Source of the DNA: Clostridia bacterium
GTDB lineage: Bacteria; Bacillota; Clostridia; Christensenellales; Aristaeellaceae
Reading direction: 5' to 3'
Assembly (NCBI GenBank): GCA_017512805.1
Contig: JAFWES010000051.1
Span: 1 to 64,000, forward strand
Length of the DNA: 64,000 nt
Shown here: piece after piece, positions 1 through 9,678 of the stretch
How positions within the stretch are numbered: position 1 is the first letter of the stretch
How the letters are laid out: every line of letters begins with the position of its first letter
Program-made: the position numbers and the translations under genes
The notes under the pieces: model-generated
The model's input: the letters and a program-made list of their open reading frames with translations, nothing else
What the model was told of the DNA's origin: nothing
The model's database searches: none

Positions 1-2828
1 ACCGCCAGATGGTCTTCGTTGTACACCCTCCGGTATTCGTCATACCCGGCTTTGCAGGCGATGGGATTCCCGGCCGCGTCGAAGTACTTTTCCACCGCCA
101 CGTTCAGCGCCTCGTCATATTCCCGGTCCCGGCGGACATACGTATCCCCCAGGGTCATCGGCTGGTCGTTCACGTCGAACCAGGCTTCGCTGGTGGCATG
201 CTTGCTGTCCAGCCACGTCCGGTCGATCCGGTGGTATTTGTTCTTCGCGTGCGCCACCGGCTCCCGGTTCACCCCGAAGTACGCCTCTTTGATCACCAGC
301 CCCTTGTCGTCAAACTCCCGGATGATCATGGACACCCCGTTGGTGTCCGCCTGCGGGTTCCCGCCGGAATAGTACGTTACTTCCCTCGCCAGATCCTTGG
401 CGATATACACCCTGCGGACTTCCTCATATCCCGCCTTACAGGCCATGGGCTGCCCGTTTTCGTCCAGATACCGTTCGACCGCCGTATTCCCCATCTCATC
501 AAATTCCCGGTCAATCTGGAAATACAGGTCGCCCTTCACATTCACCGGCTGTCCGTCCGCCCCGTACCATTCCTCGTGGATGGTCTGCTTTTTGTCATTG
601 AATACCCGACGGATCTCGGCATACCCGCTGGTATTCGCCACAGGCTCCCCGTCCACCCCGAAGTACAGCGTCCGGATGACGTTTCCAAAAACGTCCAGTT
701 CCCGCGTCTCCCGGGCAATCCCGGAACTGTTCAGCACCATCTGCCCGTCCAGCCCGTAATAGCCCACCTCGGTCATCCGGCCTTTCGCCTGGTACACCCG
801 CCGCAGCATGGCATATCCGCCATTGCGCAGCACGGGCGCTCCGTCCGTTCCCAGATACCGCTCCTCATCGACATTCCCGTAGGTGTCATACTCCCGCTGC
901 ACGATGGCGTACCCGTCGGCGCACAGCATCAGTTCGTCCCGCAGGTCCAGGTACTGCACCCTTACGACCTGTCCCGCTTCGTTATAGACGTTCTCCGTCG
1001 CGGCAATCCCCTTGCTGTTGACCGTCGGCGCGTCGTTTTCGTCCAGATAAGCCGTCCGGATCACCCGGCCCGCCTCGTCCAGGGTGCAGATCTGAGCGAA
1101 ATATCCGTCCACCTGGATGGCCTGGTTCTCCGTATCGTACTGGGTGAGGGTGTAGCTGTCCCCGTCCTCGCTGTATTCCGTCAGCTGGTAGGCATAGGTC
1201 TTCCCCGGGGTCAGCACCAGCTGATTCTTTTCGTCATAGTAGCGGTTCGCCGCCACCTTCCCGTTGCTCAGGTATTCCGTCTCCCGAACGGCATACCCAT
1301 CAGCGCAAAGCACCGGCTGCTCCTCCATCCCCAGGTACGCCTCCCGGGTCACCTTCCCGTCCCCGTTGTATTCGTAGCGGATCATGTGGACGCCGTCTTC
1401 CGTAACCGCGGGTTCCCCGTCCCGGAAATAGGCTTCGCTGCTCTTCCGGGTTCCTTCGTAGGTATAATGCGCCTCGAAAACCCCCTCGCTGTTGCAGCCC
1501 GGCTCTCCGTCGGCCCCATAGTACACTTCCGTCAGGATATTCCCGTCCTTGTCCGTGGTATAAACTACCCGAGCATAGCCGTCCGGCCCAATGGCCAGGG
1601 AGCCGTCGGCATGGAAATACCGGGTTTCCGTCGGCTTTTTGTCCTTGTAAAGATATTCGACCTTCGCGTACCCCTCCGCGCAGTCCATGGGCTTTTTGTT
1701 CTCGTCATAATAGGTGGTCCGGCTGATCCGTTTCCCGTCGTATTCATTGCCGTAGCTGGCGTATCCGAGGGTCGGATGCACCATCCATTTCCCGTCCAGC
1801 CCCACATAGAACCGCTGGGTAATCTTCCCGTCCGTCCGATACGTGGTCCGGATCTGATGGTACCCGTCATTGCACAGCGTGGGATTCCCCTCCGCGTCGT
1901 AATACGCTTCCTCGGTCACCCTGGACTTCTGGGCATATTTCCGGGTCAGAATATAGTAGCCCCCCGCCATCCTGTACGGCTGGCCCTGGGCGTCAAAATA
2001 CGCCTCCCGGGTCGGTTTGTTTTCCCCGTTGTCATATTCCAGTTCCACATACGCGTATCCCTTGGGACCGGCGCAAAGCTCCCCGTCCGCCCCGTAATAG
2101 GCGTCCTTCACGAAGCGCCCGTTCTTGTAGGTTCTTTCCATCACCGCGTATCCGGCCTTCTGGTAATAATACAGATTTCCGTTCTCATCCAGATAGGTGG
2201 TCTTGCTGACGCCCGATCCCGCCGGCCCGTACTCGTACTCGACCCGGGCATACCCGTTGGGCCCCCGCATCAGGTTGTCATTTTCGTCGTAATAGGTGAC
2301 GCTGGTGGGTTTGGTCCACTTGGACGCGTCGTCCTCCGGATACACCGTCGTCATCCGGGCATACTGGGTCCCGGAGGAAAACAGATTCCCCTCCGTGTCA
2401 TAATACCGGCTCTCCAGATGCCGCTTTCCGGAATACCAGTCCGTCTCCATCCGCGCATACCCGCCTGGACCCGCAACGGGATATCCCTCCGCGTTCAGGA
2501 AATATTCCAGCGAGATGTTGTTCATGCTGTAATCCAGCACCCGGGAGGCAAAGCCCTGGCTGTTGTTCACCAGGTTCCCCTCGGCGTCATAATAATCCGT
2601 CCGGGACAGCTTCGTCCCCGTGGTGTACTGATTATGAACCGTGGCATACCCCAGGTCCTCCGCCACCACGATCTCCCCGTCCCGGTTCACGAAGCTCTGG
2701 GTTTCCACCTTGCGCTTCGTCGTATAGACCGTTTCCTTCCGCAGATTGGTGGATATTTCGGCCACGGCGCCCGCCGTCAGGCACAGCAGCCCCACCGTCA
2801 GCAGCATAGCCAGTCCTTTTTTCTTCAT
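1..2828 (-). CDS. Giant exported tandem-repeat protein (partial, C-terminus beyond left edge)
   Basis: The reading frame runs for 942 codons from an ATG at 2828 without a stop and leaves the window at base 1, so the C-terminus is missing. The start follows a GGAGAGCGGGAAAGA ribosome binding region and gives a typical signal peptide (MKKKGLAMLLTVGLLCLTAG, then an AVA-E cleavage site). The rest is degenerate tandem repeats of roughly 35-50 residues with the pattern Y-Y-D-x-x-G-N-x ... G-Y-A ... Y, a short charged turn, then the next Y-Y-D. The pattern recalls MORN-variant or other Tyr/Gly beta-hairpin repeats, but I do not recognise a named family. The protein should be exported, either free or attached to the surface through a C-terminal part not seen here. 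It has its own promoter at 2904-2932 and is separated from gap by a terminator, so it is expressed on its own. Confidence 0.85.
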   Translation of the reverse strand, partial: MKKKGLAMLLTVGLLCLTAGAVAEISTNLRKETVYTTKRKVETQSFVNRDGEIVVAEDLGYATVHNQYTTGTKLSRTDYYDAEGNLVNNSQGFASRVLDYSMNNISLEYFLNAEGYPVAGPGGYARMETDWYSGKRHLESRYYDTEGNLFSSGTQYARMTTVYPEDDASKWTKPTSVTYYDENDNLMRGPNGYARVEYEYGPAGSGVSKTTYLDENGNLYYYQKAGYAVMERTYKNGRFVKDAYYGADGELCAGPKGYAYVELEYDNGENKPTREAYFDAQGQPYRMAGGYYILTRKYAQKSRVTEEAYYDAEGNPTLCNDGYHQIRTTYRTDGKITQRFYVGLDGKWMVHPTLGYASYGNEYDGKRISRTTYYDENKKPMDCAEGYAKVEYLYKDKKPTETRYFHADGSLAIGPDGYARVVYTTDKDGNILTEVYYGADGEPGCNSEGVFEAHYTYEGTRKSSEAYFRDGEPAVTEDGVHMIRYEYNGDGKVTREAYLGMEEQPVLCADGYAVRETEYLSNGKVAANRYYDEKNQLVLTPGKTYAYQLTEYSEDGDSYTLTQYDTENQAIQVDGYFAQICTLDEAGRVIRTAYLDENDAPTVNSKGIAATENVYNEAGQVVRVQYLDLRDELMLCADGYAIVQREYDTYGNVDEERYLGTDGAPVLRNGGYAMLRRVYQAKGRMTEVGYYGLDGQMVLNSSGIARETRELDVFGNVIRTLYFGVDGEPVANTSGYAEIRRVFNDKKQTIHEEWYGADGQPVNVKGDLYFQIDREFDEMGNTAVERYLDENGQPMACKAGYEEVRRVYIAKDLAREVTYYSGGNPQADTNGVSMIIREFDDKGLVIKEAYFGVNREPVAHAKNKYHRIDRTWLDSKHATSEAWFDVNDQPMTLGDTYVRRDREYDEALNVAVEKYFDAAGNPIACKAGYDEYRRVYNEDHLA

Positions 2829-2903
2829 TCTTTCCCGCTCTCCTTCTCCGCGCGACCTTTTCGGATGTAAAAATGCTCTCATTCAGCTTCTCAGCCATTA
2901 TAT

Positions 2904-2932
2904 ATCATATCATCATCCCCCGGACTTTGCAA
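2904..2932 (-). promoter_or_regulatory. Sigma-A-type promoter for the giant repeat protein
   Basis: On the minus strand, TTGCAA (2932-2927) is followed after exactly 17 bases by TATGAT (2909-2904). Transcription would start near 2897, giving a leader of about 70 bases before the ATG at 2828. It lies just downstream of the gap terminator, consistent with an independent transcript. A second TATAAT-like string lies a few bases further downstream but has no -35 at a proper distance. Confidence 0.6.
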
Positions 2933-2989
2933 GACAACGCGCGGGGACGAACACAAGGGGAACAACAGGGGGACAATCCTTTTGCACAT

Positions 2990-3033
2990 AAAAAACCCCT
3001 CTTCCTGAATGCTTCCAATCAAGAAGAGGGGGT
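2990..3033 (-). terminator. Rho-independent terminator after gap
   Basis: On the minus strand a nearly perfect stem, CCCCTCTTC-TTGA paired with TCA-GGAAGAGGGG, closes a loop of about 10 bases and is followed directly by a run of T residues (2995-2990). It lies about 120 bases beyond the gap stop codon, with nothing coding between. The stem also reads on the plus strand but has no T run there, so it is directional. Confidence 0.85.
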
Positions 3034-3152
3034 AAATGCCTATCATACCTAAATCGAGATTATCAAAACGGTTTACGGTACTGAATCAACATTTTTCGTA
3101 CCTGCCTCCATCCTTTCGCTTCTTGGAAAGGCTGAAAATCCTTATAAATCAA

Positions 3153-4184
3153 TTACTTCAGCTCAGCGAAGTACTTGATGGTGCGGACCATCTGGCTGGT
3201 GTAGCTGTTCTCGTTGTCATACCAGGACACGACCTGCACCTGATAGGTGTCGTCGTCAATCTTGGTAACCATGGTCTGGTTGGCATCGAACAGGGAGCCA
3301 TAGGTCATGCCGATGATGTCGCTGGAAACCAGCTTCTCGGTGGTGTAGCCGAAGGACTCAGAGGACTGGGCCTTCATGGCGGCGTTGATGGAATCCTTGG
3401 TGATATCCTTGCCCTTGACGACGGCCACCAGGATGGTGGTGGAGCCGGTGGGCACGGGCACCCGCTGCGCGGAGCCGATCAGCTTGCCGTTCAGTTCCGG
3501 AATGACCAGGCCGATGGCCTTGGCGGCGCCGGTGGAGTTGGGCACGATGTTGGCCGCGCCGGCCCGGGCCCGCTGCAGGTCGCCCTTGCGATGGGGGCCG
3601 TCCAGGATCATCTGGTCGCCGGTGTAGGCATGCACGGTGGTCATGATGCCGCTGACGATCGGATACGCGTCATTCAGCGCCTTGGTCATGGGAGCCAGGC
3701 AGTTGGTGGTGCAGGAAGCGGCGGAGATCACGGTGTCTTCGGGCTTCAGCACGTCATGGTTCACGTTGTACACGATGGTGGGCAGATCGTTGCCCGCGGG
3801 AGCGGAGATGACGACCTTCTTGGCGCCGGCCGCGATATGGGCCATGCTCTTTTCCTTGGAGGTGTAGAAGCCAGTGCACTCCAGCACGACGTCCACGCCC
3901 AGCTCGCCCCAGGGGCATTCCTTAGCGTCCTTGATCGCGTAGATCGTGATTTCCTTGCCGTCCACGATAATGGAATTCTCGGTGGCTTCGACGGTGTGCT
4001 TATTCTCGCCGATCACGCCGCAGTATCCCTTCTGGGCGGTGTCATACTTCAGCAGGTGCGCCAGCATGGCAGGGCTGGTCAGGTCATTGATCGCGACCAC
4101 TTCATACCCCTCCGCGCCGAACATCTGCCGGAACGCCAGGCGGCCAATCCGTCCGAAACCGTTGATAGCAACTTTAACAGCCAT
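3153..4184 (-). CDS. gap: Glyceraldehyde-3-phosphate dehydrogenase, type I
   Basis: This enzyme catalyses NAD-dependent oxidative phosphorylation of glyceraldehyde 3-phosphate to 1,3-bisphosphoglycerate in cytosolic glycolysis. The 343-residue length is normal. The N-terminus carries the NAD-binding Rossmann motif INGFGRIGR. The catalytic cysteine lies in [12 protein letters not shown], followed by the family's usual HAYTGDQ and substrate-binding stretches. The C-terminus has the conserved [13 protein letters not shown]. The start is supported by an AGGAGGGG ribosome binding site 7 bases upstream. The gene is monocistronic: a promoter lies at 4241-4269 and a terminator at 2990-3033. No adjacent pgk or tpi is present, so it is separated from the rest of the glycolytic operon found in many Bacillota. 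Confidence 0.98.
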   Translation of the reverse strand: MAVKVAINGFGRIGRLAFRQMFGAEGYEVVAINDLTSPAMLAHLLKYDTAQKGYCGVIGENKHTVEATENSIIVDGKEITIYAIKDAKECPWGELGVDVVLECTGFYTSKEKSMAHIAAGAKKVVISAPAGNDLPTIVYNVNHDVLKPEDTVISAASCTTNCLAPMTKALNDAYPIVSGIMTTVHAYTGDQMILDGPHRKGDLQRARAGAANIVPNSTGAAKAIGLVIPELNGKLIGSAQRVPVPTGSTTILVAVVKGKDITKDSINAAMKAQSSESFGYTTEKLVSSDIIGMTYGSLFDANQTMVTKIDDDTYQVQVVSWYDNENSYTSQMVRTIKYFAELK

Positions 4185-4240
4185 TGGAATCCCCTCCTAA
4201 AAAATATTCATCGCGAGGCGCGTCTTACGCCCCACCTCTA

Positions 4241-4269
4241 ATCATACCTGTTTTTCCGCCCTTTGGCAA
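4241..4269 (-). promoter_or_regulatory. Sigma-A-type promoter for gap
   Basis: On the minus strand, TTGCCA (4269-4264) is separated by 17 bases from TATGAT (4246-4241). The predicted leader is about 50 bases and ends in a strong AGGAGGGG site before the ATG at 4184. The leader contains a small GCGT/ACGC hairpin but nothing I recognise as a riboswitch. Confidence 0.7.
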
Positions 4270-4551
4270 CCTTTTTTTCCTCATTTTTCAAAATCAGGGG
4301 CCGCATAAGCCGCTCAAGGAGACGCTTTCCCTGTGTTAAGGTCCATGATTATGTATAATAGGTTGCTTCTGATCCATGTCTTTTCTGTCAACAGCACAGG
4401 GAGATGGTCCTTTCTGGCTGTTTCCTGTGTTCGCGGAACGCTTGCCTTTTCTTCCTGTTTATGATAGTCTGATCTTTGGTTTTTCCCCGGTTTTTCCGGG
4501 CGGAAATCCCATTCTGACCATCCTTCGAACCATCCGTTAAGGTGAATGTAC
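4270..4551 (+). other. Divergent intergenic region upstream of the ABC exporter operon
   Basis: Between the gap promoter and the first ABC exporter gene I see no open frame with support. A TATAAT at 4354-4359 could be the -10 box for the plus-strand operon, but no acceptable -35 sits 16-18 bases upstream, so the call is weak. A second TATGAT-like string at 4460-4465 has the same problem. A short CCCGG/CCGGG hairpin lies at about 4485-4500. No operator-like palindrome for a resistance regulator is obvious. Confidence 0.4.
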
Positions 4552-6390
4552 ATGAGCAAAGCATCCCAAACCAGTTCTTTCTCCCGCGCCGGCCGGGGCG
4601 GGCTTATCTGGCATTTTCTCAAAGGCAGCCGCGGGTTTTTCCTGCTGTGTATGCTCTGCGCCGCCATCTCCGCCCTGGCGGATATGGTGACGCCGCAAAT
4701 CGTCCGGGTGACAGTGGACCAGATCATCGGCGGCGCCTCTCCGGATTCCCTGAGCGCTCCGGTGCAGGCCCTGCTGACCTCCGCCGGCGGAGCCGCCTCC
4801 CTGAAGAGCCGCCTCTGGATCCCGGCCCTGGCCATCGTCGTCGTGGCGCTCTTCAAAGCCGGCAGTCAGTACGGCTTCCGGGTATACAACGCCAAGGGCG
4901 GGGAAACCCTGGTCAAAACCATGCGGGACACCCTGTATACCCACATCGCCCGCCTGCCCTTTTCCTGGCACATGCGCAACCACACGGGGGACATCATCCA
5001 GCGCTGCACCTCGGATATTGACACCACCCGGAATTTCGTCTCCGAGCAGCTGACCAACCTGATCCGGATCCTGATTCTGCTGGCGCTGTCCATCGTGTTC
5101 ATGCTGGGGATGAATCCCCTGCTGACCCTGATCGCCATGCTGCCCGTCCCCCTGATCATCCTCTATTCCATCCGCTTTCACCGCCAGATCTGGGAGGGCT
5201 TCCAGAAGTGCGATGAAAACGAGGGAAAGCTCTCCGCCATGGTGCAGGAAAACCTGACCGGGGTGCGGGTGGTCCGGGCCTTCGGGCGGGAGCGCTACGA
5301 GCGGGACCGGTTCGACGCCCAAAATGAATACTATACCTCCCTGTGGGTCAAAATGGGAAAGATCATGTCCCGGTACTGGTCCACGGCGGACGTGCTCTCC
5401 GGGGTTCAGGTGATGCTGGTGGTGGTGTTCGGGGTGATCTTCTGCCTGCGGGGCGCGATGACCAGCGGCGAATACATCGCCTTCCTGTCCTACAACGGGA
5501 TGCTGGTGTGGCCCGTCCGCATGCTGGGCCGGATGATTTCCGAAATGAGCAAGGCCGGCGTTTCCATGGAGCGCGTCGGCCAGATCATGGACGCGGAGGA
5601 AGAGGAGGATGACCCGGCGGGCGAAACCCCGCCCCTGGACCGGGATATCGTCTTCGACCACGTATCCTTCTCCTACGAGGGGGCCGGGGAGCTGCTGCAG
5701 GATATTTCCCTGACCATCCCCGCCGGGAGCACGCTGGGCATCCTGGGGGGTACGGGCTCCGGCAAGAGCACCCTCATGTACCTGCTGGACCGGCTTTATC
5801 CCCTGCCGGAGGAAAACGGCCGCATCACCATCGGGGGCGTGGATATCCGCAGAATGCGCCTGTCCCACCTGCGCAGCGGGATCGGCATCGTCCTGCAGGA
5901 GCCCTTCCTCTTCTCCCGGACCCTGAAGGAAAACCTGATGATCACCTCTCCGGACCTGTCGGAGGAGGATCTGTCGGAAGCCTCCCGCACCGCCCATCTG
6001 GAGGAGACCATCGACAGCTTCAGCAAGGGCTATGACACCTTCGTGGGCGAGCGGGGCGTCACCCTTTCCGGCGGCCAGAAGCAGCGGGCGGCCATCGCCC
6101 GGATGCTGACCCGGAAGGCTCCCATCATGATCTTTGACGATTCCCTGTCCGCCGTGGATACGGAAACCGACGCCAAAATCCGGGCGGCCCTGGAAAAACA
6201 CTTTGGCCGGGCGACCATCATTCTGATTTCCCACCGGATGACCACCCTGTCCAGGGCGGATCAGGTCCTGGTGCTGGATCACGGGAAAATCGCCCAGCTG
6301 GGCACCCCCGAGGAGCTGCGGAATCAGCCGGGCCTGTTCCGGGAAATCGACCGGATTCAGAGCATAAGCAGAGAGGAGGAAACGGCCTGA
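4552..6390 (+). CDS. ABC exporter half-transporter, degenerate-site subunit
   Basis: A fused transmembrane plus ATPase half-transporter of the type I ABC exporter family (MdlA/YheI/BmrC-like). Six membrane segments occupy about residues 20-320; the nucleotide-binding domain follows, with Walker A GGTGSGKSTL, signature LSGGQ, Walker B MIFDD and H-loop ISHRM. The Walker B catalytic Glu is replaced by Asp, which marks the non-catalytic site of heterodimeric exporters. The partner at 6390-8204 supplies the canonical Glu. The ATG at 4552 is preferred over an in-frame ATG six bases earlier because TAAGGTGA (4538-4545) then lies 6-7 bases upstream. The substrate is not evident; drugs, peptides or lipids are typical. 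The stop overlaps the next start by one base. Confidence 0.92.
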   Translation: MSKASQTSSFSRAGRGGLIWHFLKGSRGFFLLCMLCAAISALADMVTPQIVRVTVDQIIGGASPDSLSAPVQALLTSAGGAASLKSRLWIPALAIVVVALFKAGSQYGFRVYNAKGGETLVKTMRDTLYTHIARLPFSWHMRNHTGDIIQRCTSDIDTTRNFVSEQLTNLIRILILLALSIVFMLGMNPLLTLIAMLPVPLIILYSIRFHRQIWEGFQKCDENEGKLSAMVQENLTGVRVVRAFGRERYERDRFDAQNEYYTSLWVKMGKIMSRYWSTADVLSGVQVMLVVVFGVIFCLRGAMTSGEYIAFLSYNGMLVWPVRMLGRMISEMSKAGVSMERVGQIMDAEEEEDDPAGETPPLDRDIVFDHVSFSYEGAGELLQDISLTIPAGSTLGILGGTGSGKSTLMYLLDRLYPLPEENGRITIGGVDIRRMRLSHLRSGIGIVLQEPFLFSRTLKENLMITSPDLSEEDLSEASRTAHLEETIDSFSKGYDTFVGERGVTLSGGQKQRAAIARMLTRKAPIMIFDDSLSAVDTETDAKIRAALEKHFGRATIILISHRMTTLSRADQVLVLDHGKIAQLGTPEELRNQPGLFREIDRIQSISREEETA

Positions 6391-8204
6391 TGTCGGAAAA
6401 AGAAAATGAAAGCCGGGCGAGTCTTCCCTTCTTCGGCATTCCCCGGCTGATCCCCTATATGAAAAAGTACCGCCGGACCCTGATCCTCATGGTGGTCTTC
6501 GGCCTGGCGGGCACGGGGGCGGACCTTGCCCTGCCCCTGCTGCAGCGCTACGCCCTCAATCACTATATCGCCCTGCGCACCCTGGATACCCTGCCGGTGT
6601 ATATCGCCCTGTATCTGGGCATCATCCTGTTCCAGGCCGTGGTGAACTACCGGGCCACCCTGGACGCCTGGTCCACGGAGGTCCGCGTAAACCGGGATCT
6701 GCGCTCCGCCGCCTTTGACCACCTGCAGCGGCTGTCCTTCAGCTACTATAACCAGAACGCCGTGGGCTATATCCATTCCCGGGTCATGAGCGATACCGGG
6801 CGGATCGGCTCCCTGATCTCCTGGACGCTGATGGACTCCGTCTGGCACCTGTCCTATCTGGTGGGCTCGGTGGTGATCATGCTGGCCATCAACGCCCGGC
6901 TGGCGCTGATGGTGCTGCTGATCCTGCCCCTGCTGGCGGTACTGTTTTCCCTGTTTCAGGGAAAACTGATCCGCGCCAACCGGGAGATCCGGGAGCTGAA
7001 CAGCCGCATCACCGGGGATTTCAACGAGGGCATCACCGGCGCGAAAACCGTCAAAACCCTGGTTATCGAGGATAAAATGAGCCGCGATTTCGTCTCCGCC
7101 ACCGGGGACATGCGGAAAAAGAGCATCCATGCCAACCGGCTGCGGGGCCTCTTCGCCCTGACCATGCATCTGGCCTCCTCCCTGGCCCTGGCCATCGTGC
7201 TGTGGCAGGGGGGGTATATCGCGGAAAGCGAGGTGGGCACCTTCTCCATGTTCATGACCTACGCCCAGGGGCTGATGGAGCCGGTGCGCTGGATCGTGGA
7301 CGCCATCTCCGACGTGATCACCACCCAGGTCAACATCGAGCGGCTGACCCGCCTGCTGGGAACGGTGCCGGACGTGAAGGACACCCCGGAGGTCATCGAA
7401 AAGTACGGCGACAGCTTCAATCCCAAAAAGGAAAACTGGGAGCCGATCCGGGGGGATATCGAATTTCAGGATGTATCCTTCCGCTATCCCGACGGGGATG
7501 AGTACGTTCTGGAACACTTCAACCTGAAGATCCCCTTCGGGTCCAATATCGCCATCGTGGGGGAAACCGGCGCCGGCAAGAGCACCCTGGTGAACCTGGT
7601 CTGCCGCTTCTTCGAGCCCACGGAGGGCCGGGTGCTGATCGACGGCCGGGACGCCCGGGAGCGCTCCCAGCTCTGGCTGCATTCCGCCATCGGCTATGTG
7701 CTGCAGACGCCGCATCTCTTCTCCGGCACCGTGCGGGAAAACCTGCTGTACGGCAATCCAAACGCCACCGAGGAGCAGATCTGGGAGGCCCTCCGCCTGG
7801 TTTCCGCCGAAACCCTGGTCCGGTGGATGGACAAGGGGCTGGATTCCGACGTGGGCGAGGGGGGCGATCTCCTGTCCACCGGGGAAAAGCAGCTGCTGTC
7901 CTTCGCCCGGGCCATCCTGGCGGATCCCCGGATCCTGGTGCTGGACGAAGCCACCGCCTCCGTGGATACCCTGACGGAGCAGAAGATCCAGTCCGCCATC
8001 GAGACCGTCATCGCCGGGCGCACCTCCCTGGTGATCGCGCACCGGCTTTCCACCGTCCGGAACGCGGATCTGATCCTGGTGGTGCAGGACGGCAAGATCG
8101 TGGAGCAGGGAACCCATGCAGGGCTCCTGAAGGCCGGCGGCTATTACGCCAGGCTGTATACCCGGCAGTATGAGGATGAACAGACCTCCTCCGCGCTGGG
8201 ATAA
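6390..8204 (+). CDS. ABC exporter half-transporter, catalytic-site subunit
   Basis: Partner of the preceding gene, in the same family (MdlB/YheH/BmrD-like). A six-helix membrane domain (about residues 20-310) precedes the ATPase with Walker A GETGAGKSTL, Walker B LVLDEATASVD including the catalytic Glu, and H-loop IAHRL. Its signature is LSTGE instead of LSGGQ. In a heterodimer this weak signature faces the degenerate Walker B of the partner, while the partner's perfect LSGGQ faces this subunit's intact site. The two genes therefore encode one asymmetric exporter. The start codon overlaps the upstream stop (TGATG), implying coupled translation. A 100-base spacer without a visible terminator separates it from rarA. 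Confidence 0.93.
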   Translation: MSEKENESRASLPFFGIPRLIPYMKKYRRTLILMVVFGLAGTGADLALPLLQRYALNHYIALRTLDTLPVYIALYLGIILFQAVVNYRATLDAWSTEVRVNRDLRSAAFDHLQRLSFSYYNQNAVGYIHSRVMSDTGRIGSLISWTLMDSVWHLSYLVGSVVIMLAINARLALMVLLILPLLAVLFSLFQGKLIRANREIRELNSRITGDFNEGITGAKTVKTLVIEDKMSRDFVSATGDMRKKSIHANRLRGLFALTMHLASSLALAIVLWQGGYIAESEVGTFSMFMTYAQGLMEPVRWIVDAISDVITTQVNIERLTRLLGTVPDVKDTPEVIEKYGDSFNPKKENWEPIRGDIEFQDVSFRYPDGDEYVLEHFNLKIPFGSNIAIVGETGAGKSTLVNLVCRFFEPTEGRVLIDGRDARERSQLWLHSAIGYVLQTPHLFSGTVRENLLYGNPNATEEQIWEALRLVSAETLVRWMDKGLDSDVGEGGDLLSTGEKQLLSFARAILADPRILVLDEATASVDTLTEQKIQSAIETVIAGRTSLVIAHRLSTVRNADLILVVQDGKIVEQGTHAGLLKAGGYYARLYTRQYEDEQTSSALG

Positions 8205-8304
8205 GCGGCTGCATCCGATTATTATCACAGCGCGGAACGCCTTCATCATGACGTTCCCGTGCGGCCGGTGAATAAACAGTGCATCAGACAGGTGGTGAAT
8301 CATC

Positions 8305-9678
8305 ATGGAGAATACCCTGCCGCTTCTTTCCACGGAAGAAGCGTCCCCCGACTCCCGGGCCTTCCGCTCTCAGCCGCTGGCCGCCCGCATGCGCCCGGAA
8401 ACCCTGGAAGAGTTTGCCGGACAGCGCCATCTGATCGGCCCGGGGAAAATCCTCCGCCGCCTCATCGACGCCGACATGGTCTCCTCCATGATTTTCTGGG
8501 GGCCCCCCGGCGTGGGCAAAACCACCCTGGCGCAGATCATCGCCCGGCAGACCCGGGCCACCTTCATCAACTTCTCCGCCGTCACCTCCGGCATTAAGGA
8601 AATCCGCCAGGTCATGACCCAGGCGGAAGAAAACCGGGTCTACGGCGTGCGCACCATCGTTTTCGTGGACGAAATCCACCGCTTCAACAAGGCCCAGCAG
8701 GATGCCTTCCTCCCCTTCGTGGAAAAGGGCAGCATCGTCCTCATCGGGGCCACCACGGAAAACCCCTCCTTCGAGGTCAACGGCGCCCTGCTGTCCCGGT
8801 GCAAGGTCTTCGTTCTGCAGGCCCTGAGCCGGGAGGATATCCTGTGGCTGCTGCGCAGGGCCCTGACCGATGACCGGGGCTTCGGCCGGGATCATGTCAC
8901 CTTCCCGGAAAAGGGCCTGGAGGCCATCGCCGACTTCTGCGACGGGGATGCCCGCTCCGCCCTCAGCACCCTGGAAATGGTTGTGCTCAACGGGGAGGCC
9001 GGCGAAAACGGCATCACCGTCACGGAGGAGACCCTGGCCCAGTGTCTGAACCGGAAAAGCCTTCTCTATGACAAGGACGGGGAGGAGCACTACAACCTGA
9101 TCTCCGCCCTGCATAAATCCATGCGCAATTCCGATCCCGACGCGGCGGTGTACTGGATGATGCGGATGCTGGAGGTGGGCGAGGATCCCCTGTATATCGC
9201 CCGGCGGGTGCTCCGCTTCGCCGCCGAGGATGTGGGCCTGGCGGATCCCCGGGCCATGGAGGTGGCCGTCGCCGCCTATCAGGCCTGCCACTTTATCGGC
9301 GTCCCGGAGTGCAATGTCCATCTGGCGGAAGCCGTAGTCTACATGTCCCTGGCCAGCAAATCCAACGCCATGGAGATGGCCACCCAGGAGGCTGCGGAAG
9401 CCATCCGGAAGGAGCCGGACGCCCCGGTTCCCCTGCATATCCGCAACGCCCCCACCCAGCTGATGAAAAGCCTGGATTACGGCAAGGGCTATCAGTACGC
9501 CCATGATTATGCCGAAAAGATGACCCCCATGACCTGCCTGCCGGAGGGCCTCATGGGCCGGCGCTTCTACCATCCCACGGATCAGGGCCAGGAATCCCGA
9601 TACCGGGAACGTCTGGAGCAGATTCTGGCCTGGAAGGAAGCCGAGCGGGCAAAGAAAGGAGGCGGTTCCCATTCATAA
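8305..9678 (+). CDS. rarA: Replication-associated recombination protein A (AAA+ ATPase)
   Basis: RarA/MgsA belongs to the clamp-loader-related AAA+ ATPases that act at stalled replication forks together with RecA and SSB. The 457-residue length fits. Visible features are the N-terminal RMRPETLEEFAGQ motif, Walker A GPPGVGKTTL, Walker B IVFVDEIHRFNK, sensor 1 GATTENPSFEVN, and the arginine-finger region LLSRC. The C-terminal tetramerisation part contains the family block on AEDVGLADP and the PKSNA-like SKSNAM. The start is set by an AGGTGGTGA site about 6 bases before the ATG. The end overlaps the proposed ATT start of the SpoIID-like gene by 8 bases. Confidence 0.96.
   Translation: MENTLPLLSTEEASPDSRAFRSQPLAARMRPETLEEFAGQRHLIGPGKILRRLIDADMVSSMIFWGPPGVGKTTLAQIIARQTRATFINFSAVTSGIKEIRQVMTQAEENRVYGVRTIVFVDEIHRFNKAQQDAFLPFVEKGSIVLIGATTENPSFEVNGALLSRCKVFVLQALSREDILWLLRRALTDDRGFGRDHVTFPEKGLEAIADFCDGDARSALSTLEMVVLNGEAGENGITVTEETLAQCLNRKSLLYDKDGEEHYNLISALHKSMRNSDPDAAVYWMMRMLEVGEDPLYIARRVLRFAAEDVGLADPRAMEVAVAAYQACHFIGVPECNVHLAEAVVYMSLASKSNAMEMATQEAAEAIRKEPDAPVPLHIRNAPTQLMKSLDYGKGYQYAHDYAEKMTPMTCLPEGLMGRRFYHPTDQGQESRYRERLEQILAWKEAERAKKGGGSHS

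Noticed and set aside
9..2870. 953-codon open frame on the plus strand
   Set aside because: It uses the same codon partition as the minus-strand repeat gene and is a by-product of its GC-rich codons. It has no ribosome binding site and no sensible protein pattern.
4354..4359. TATAAT as promoter of the ABC exporter operon
   Set aside because: No -35 hexamer at 16-18 bases. The box may be chance, so it is mentioned only in the region note.
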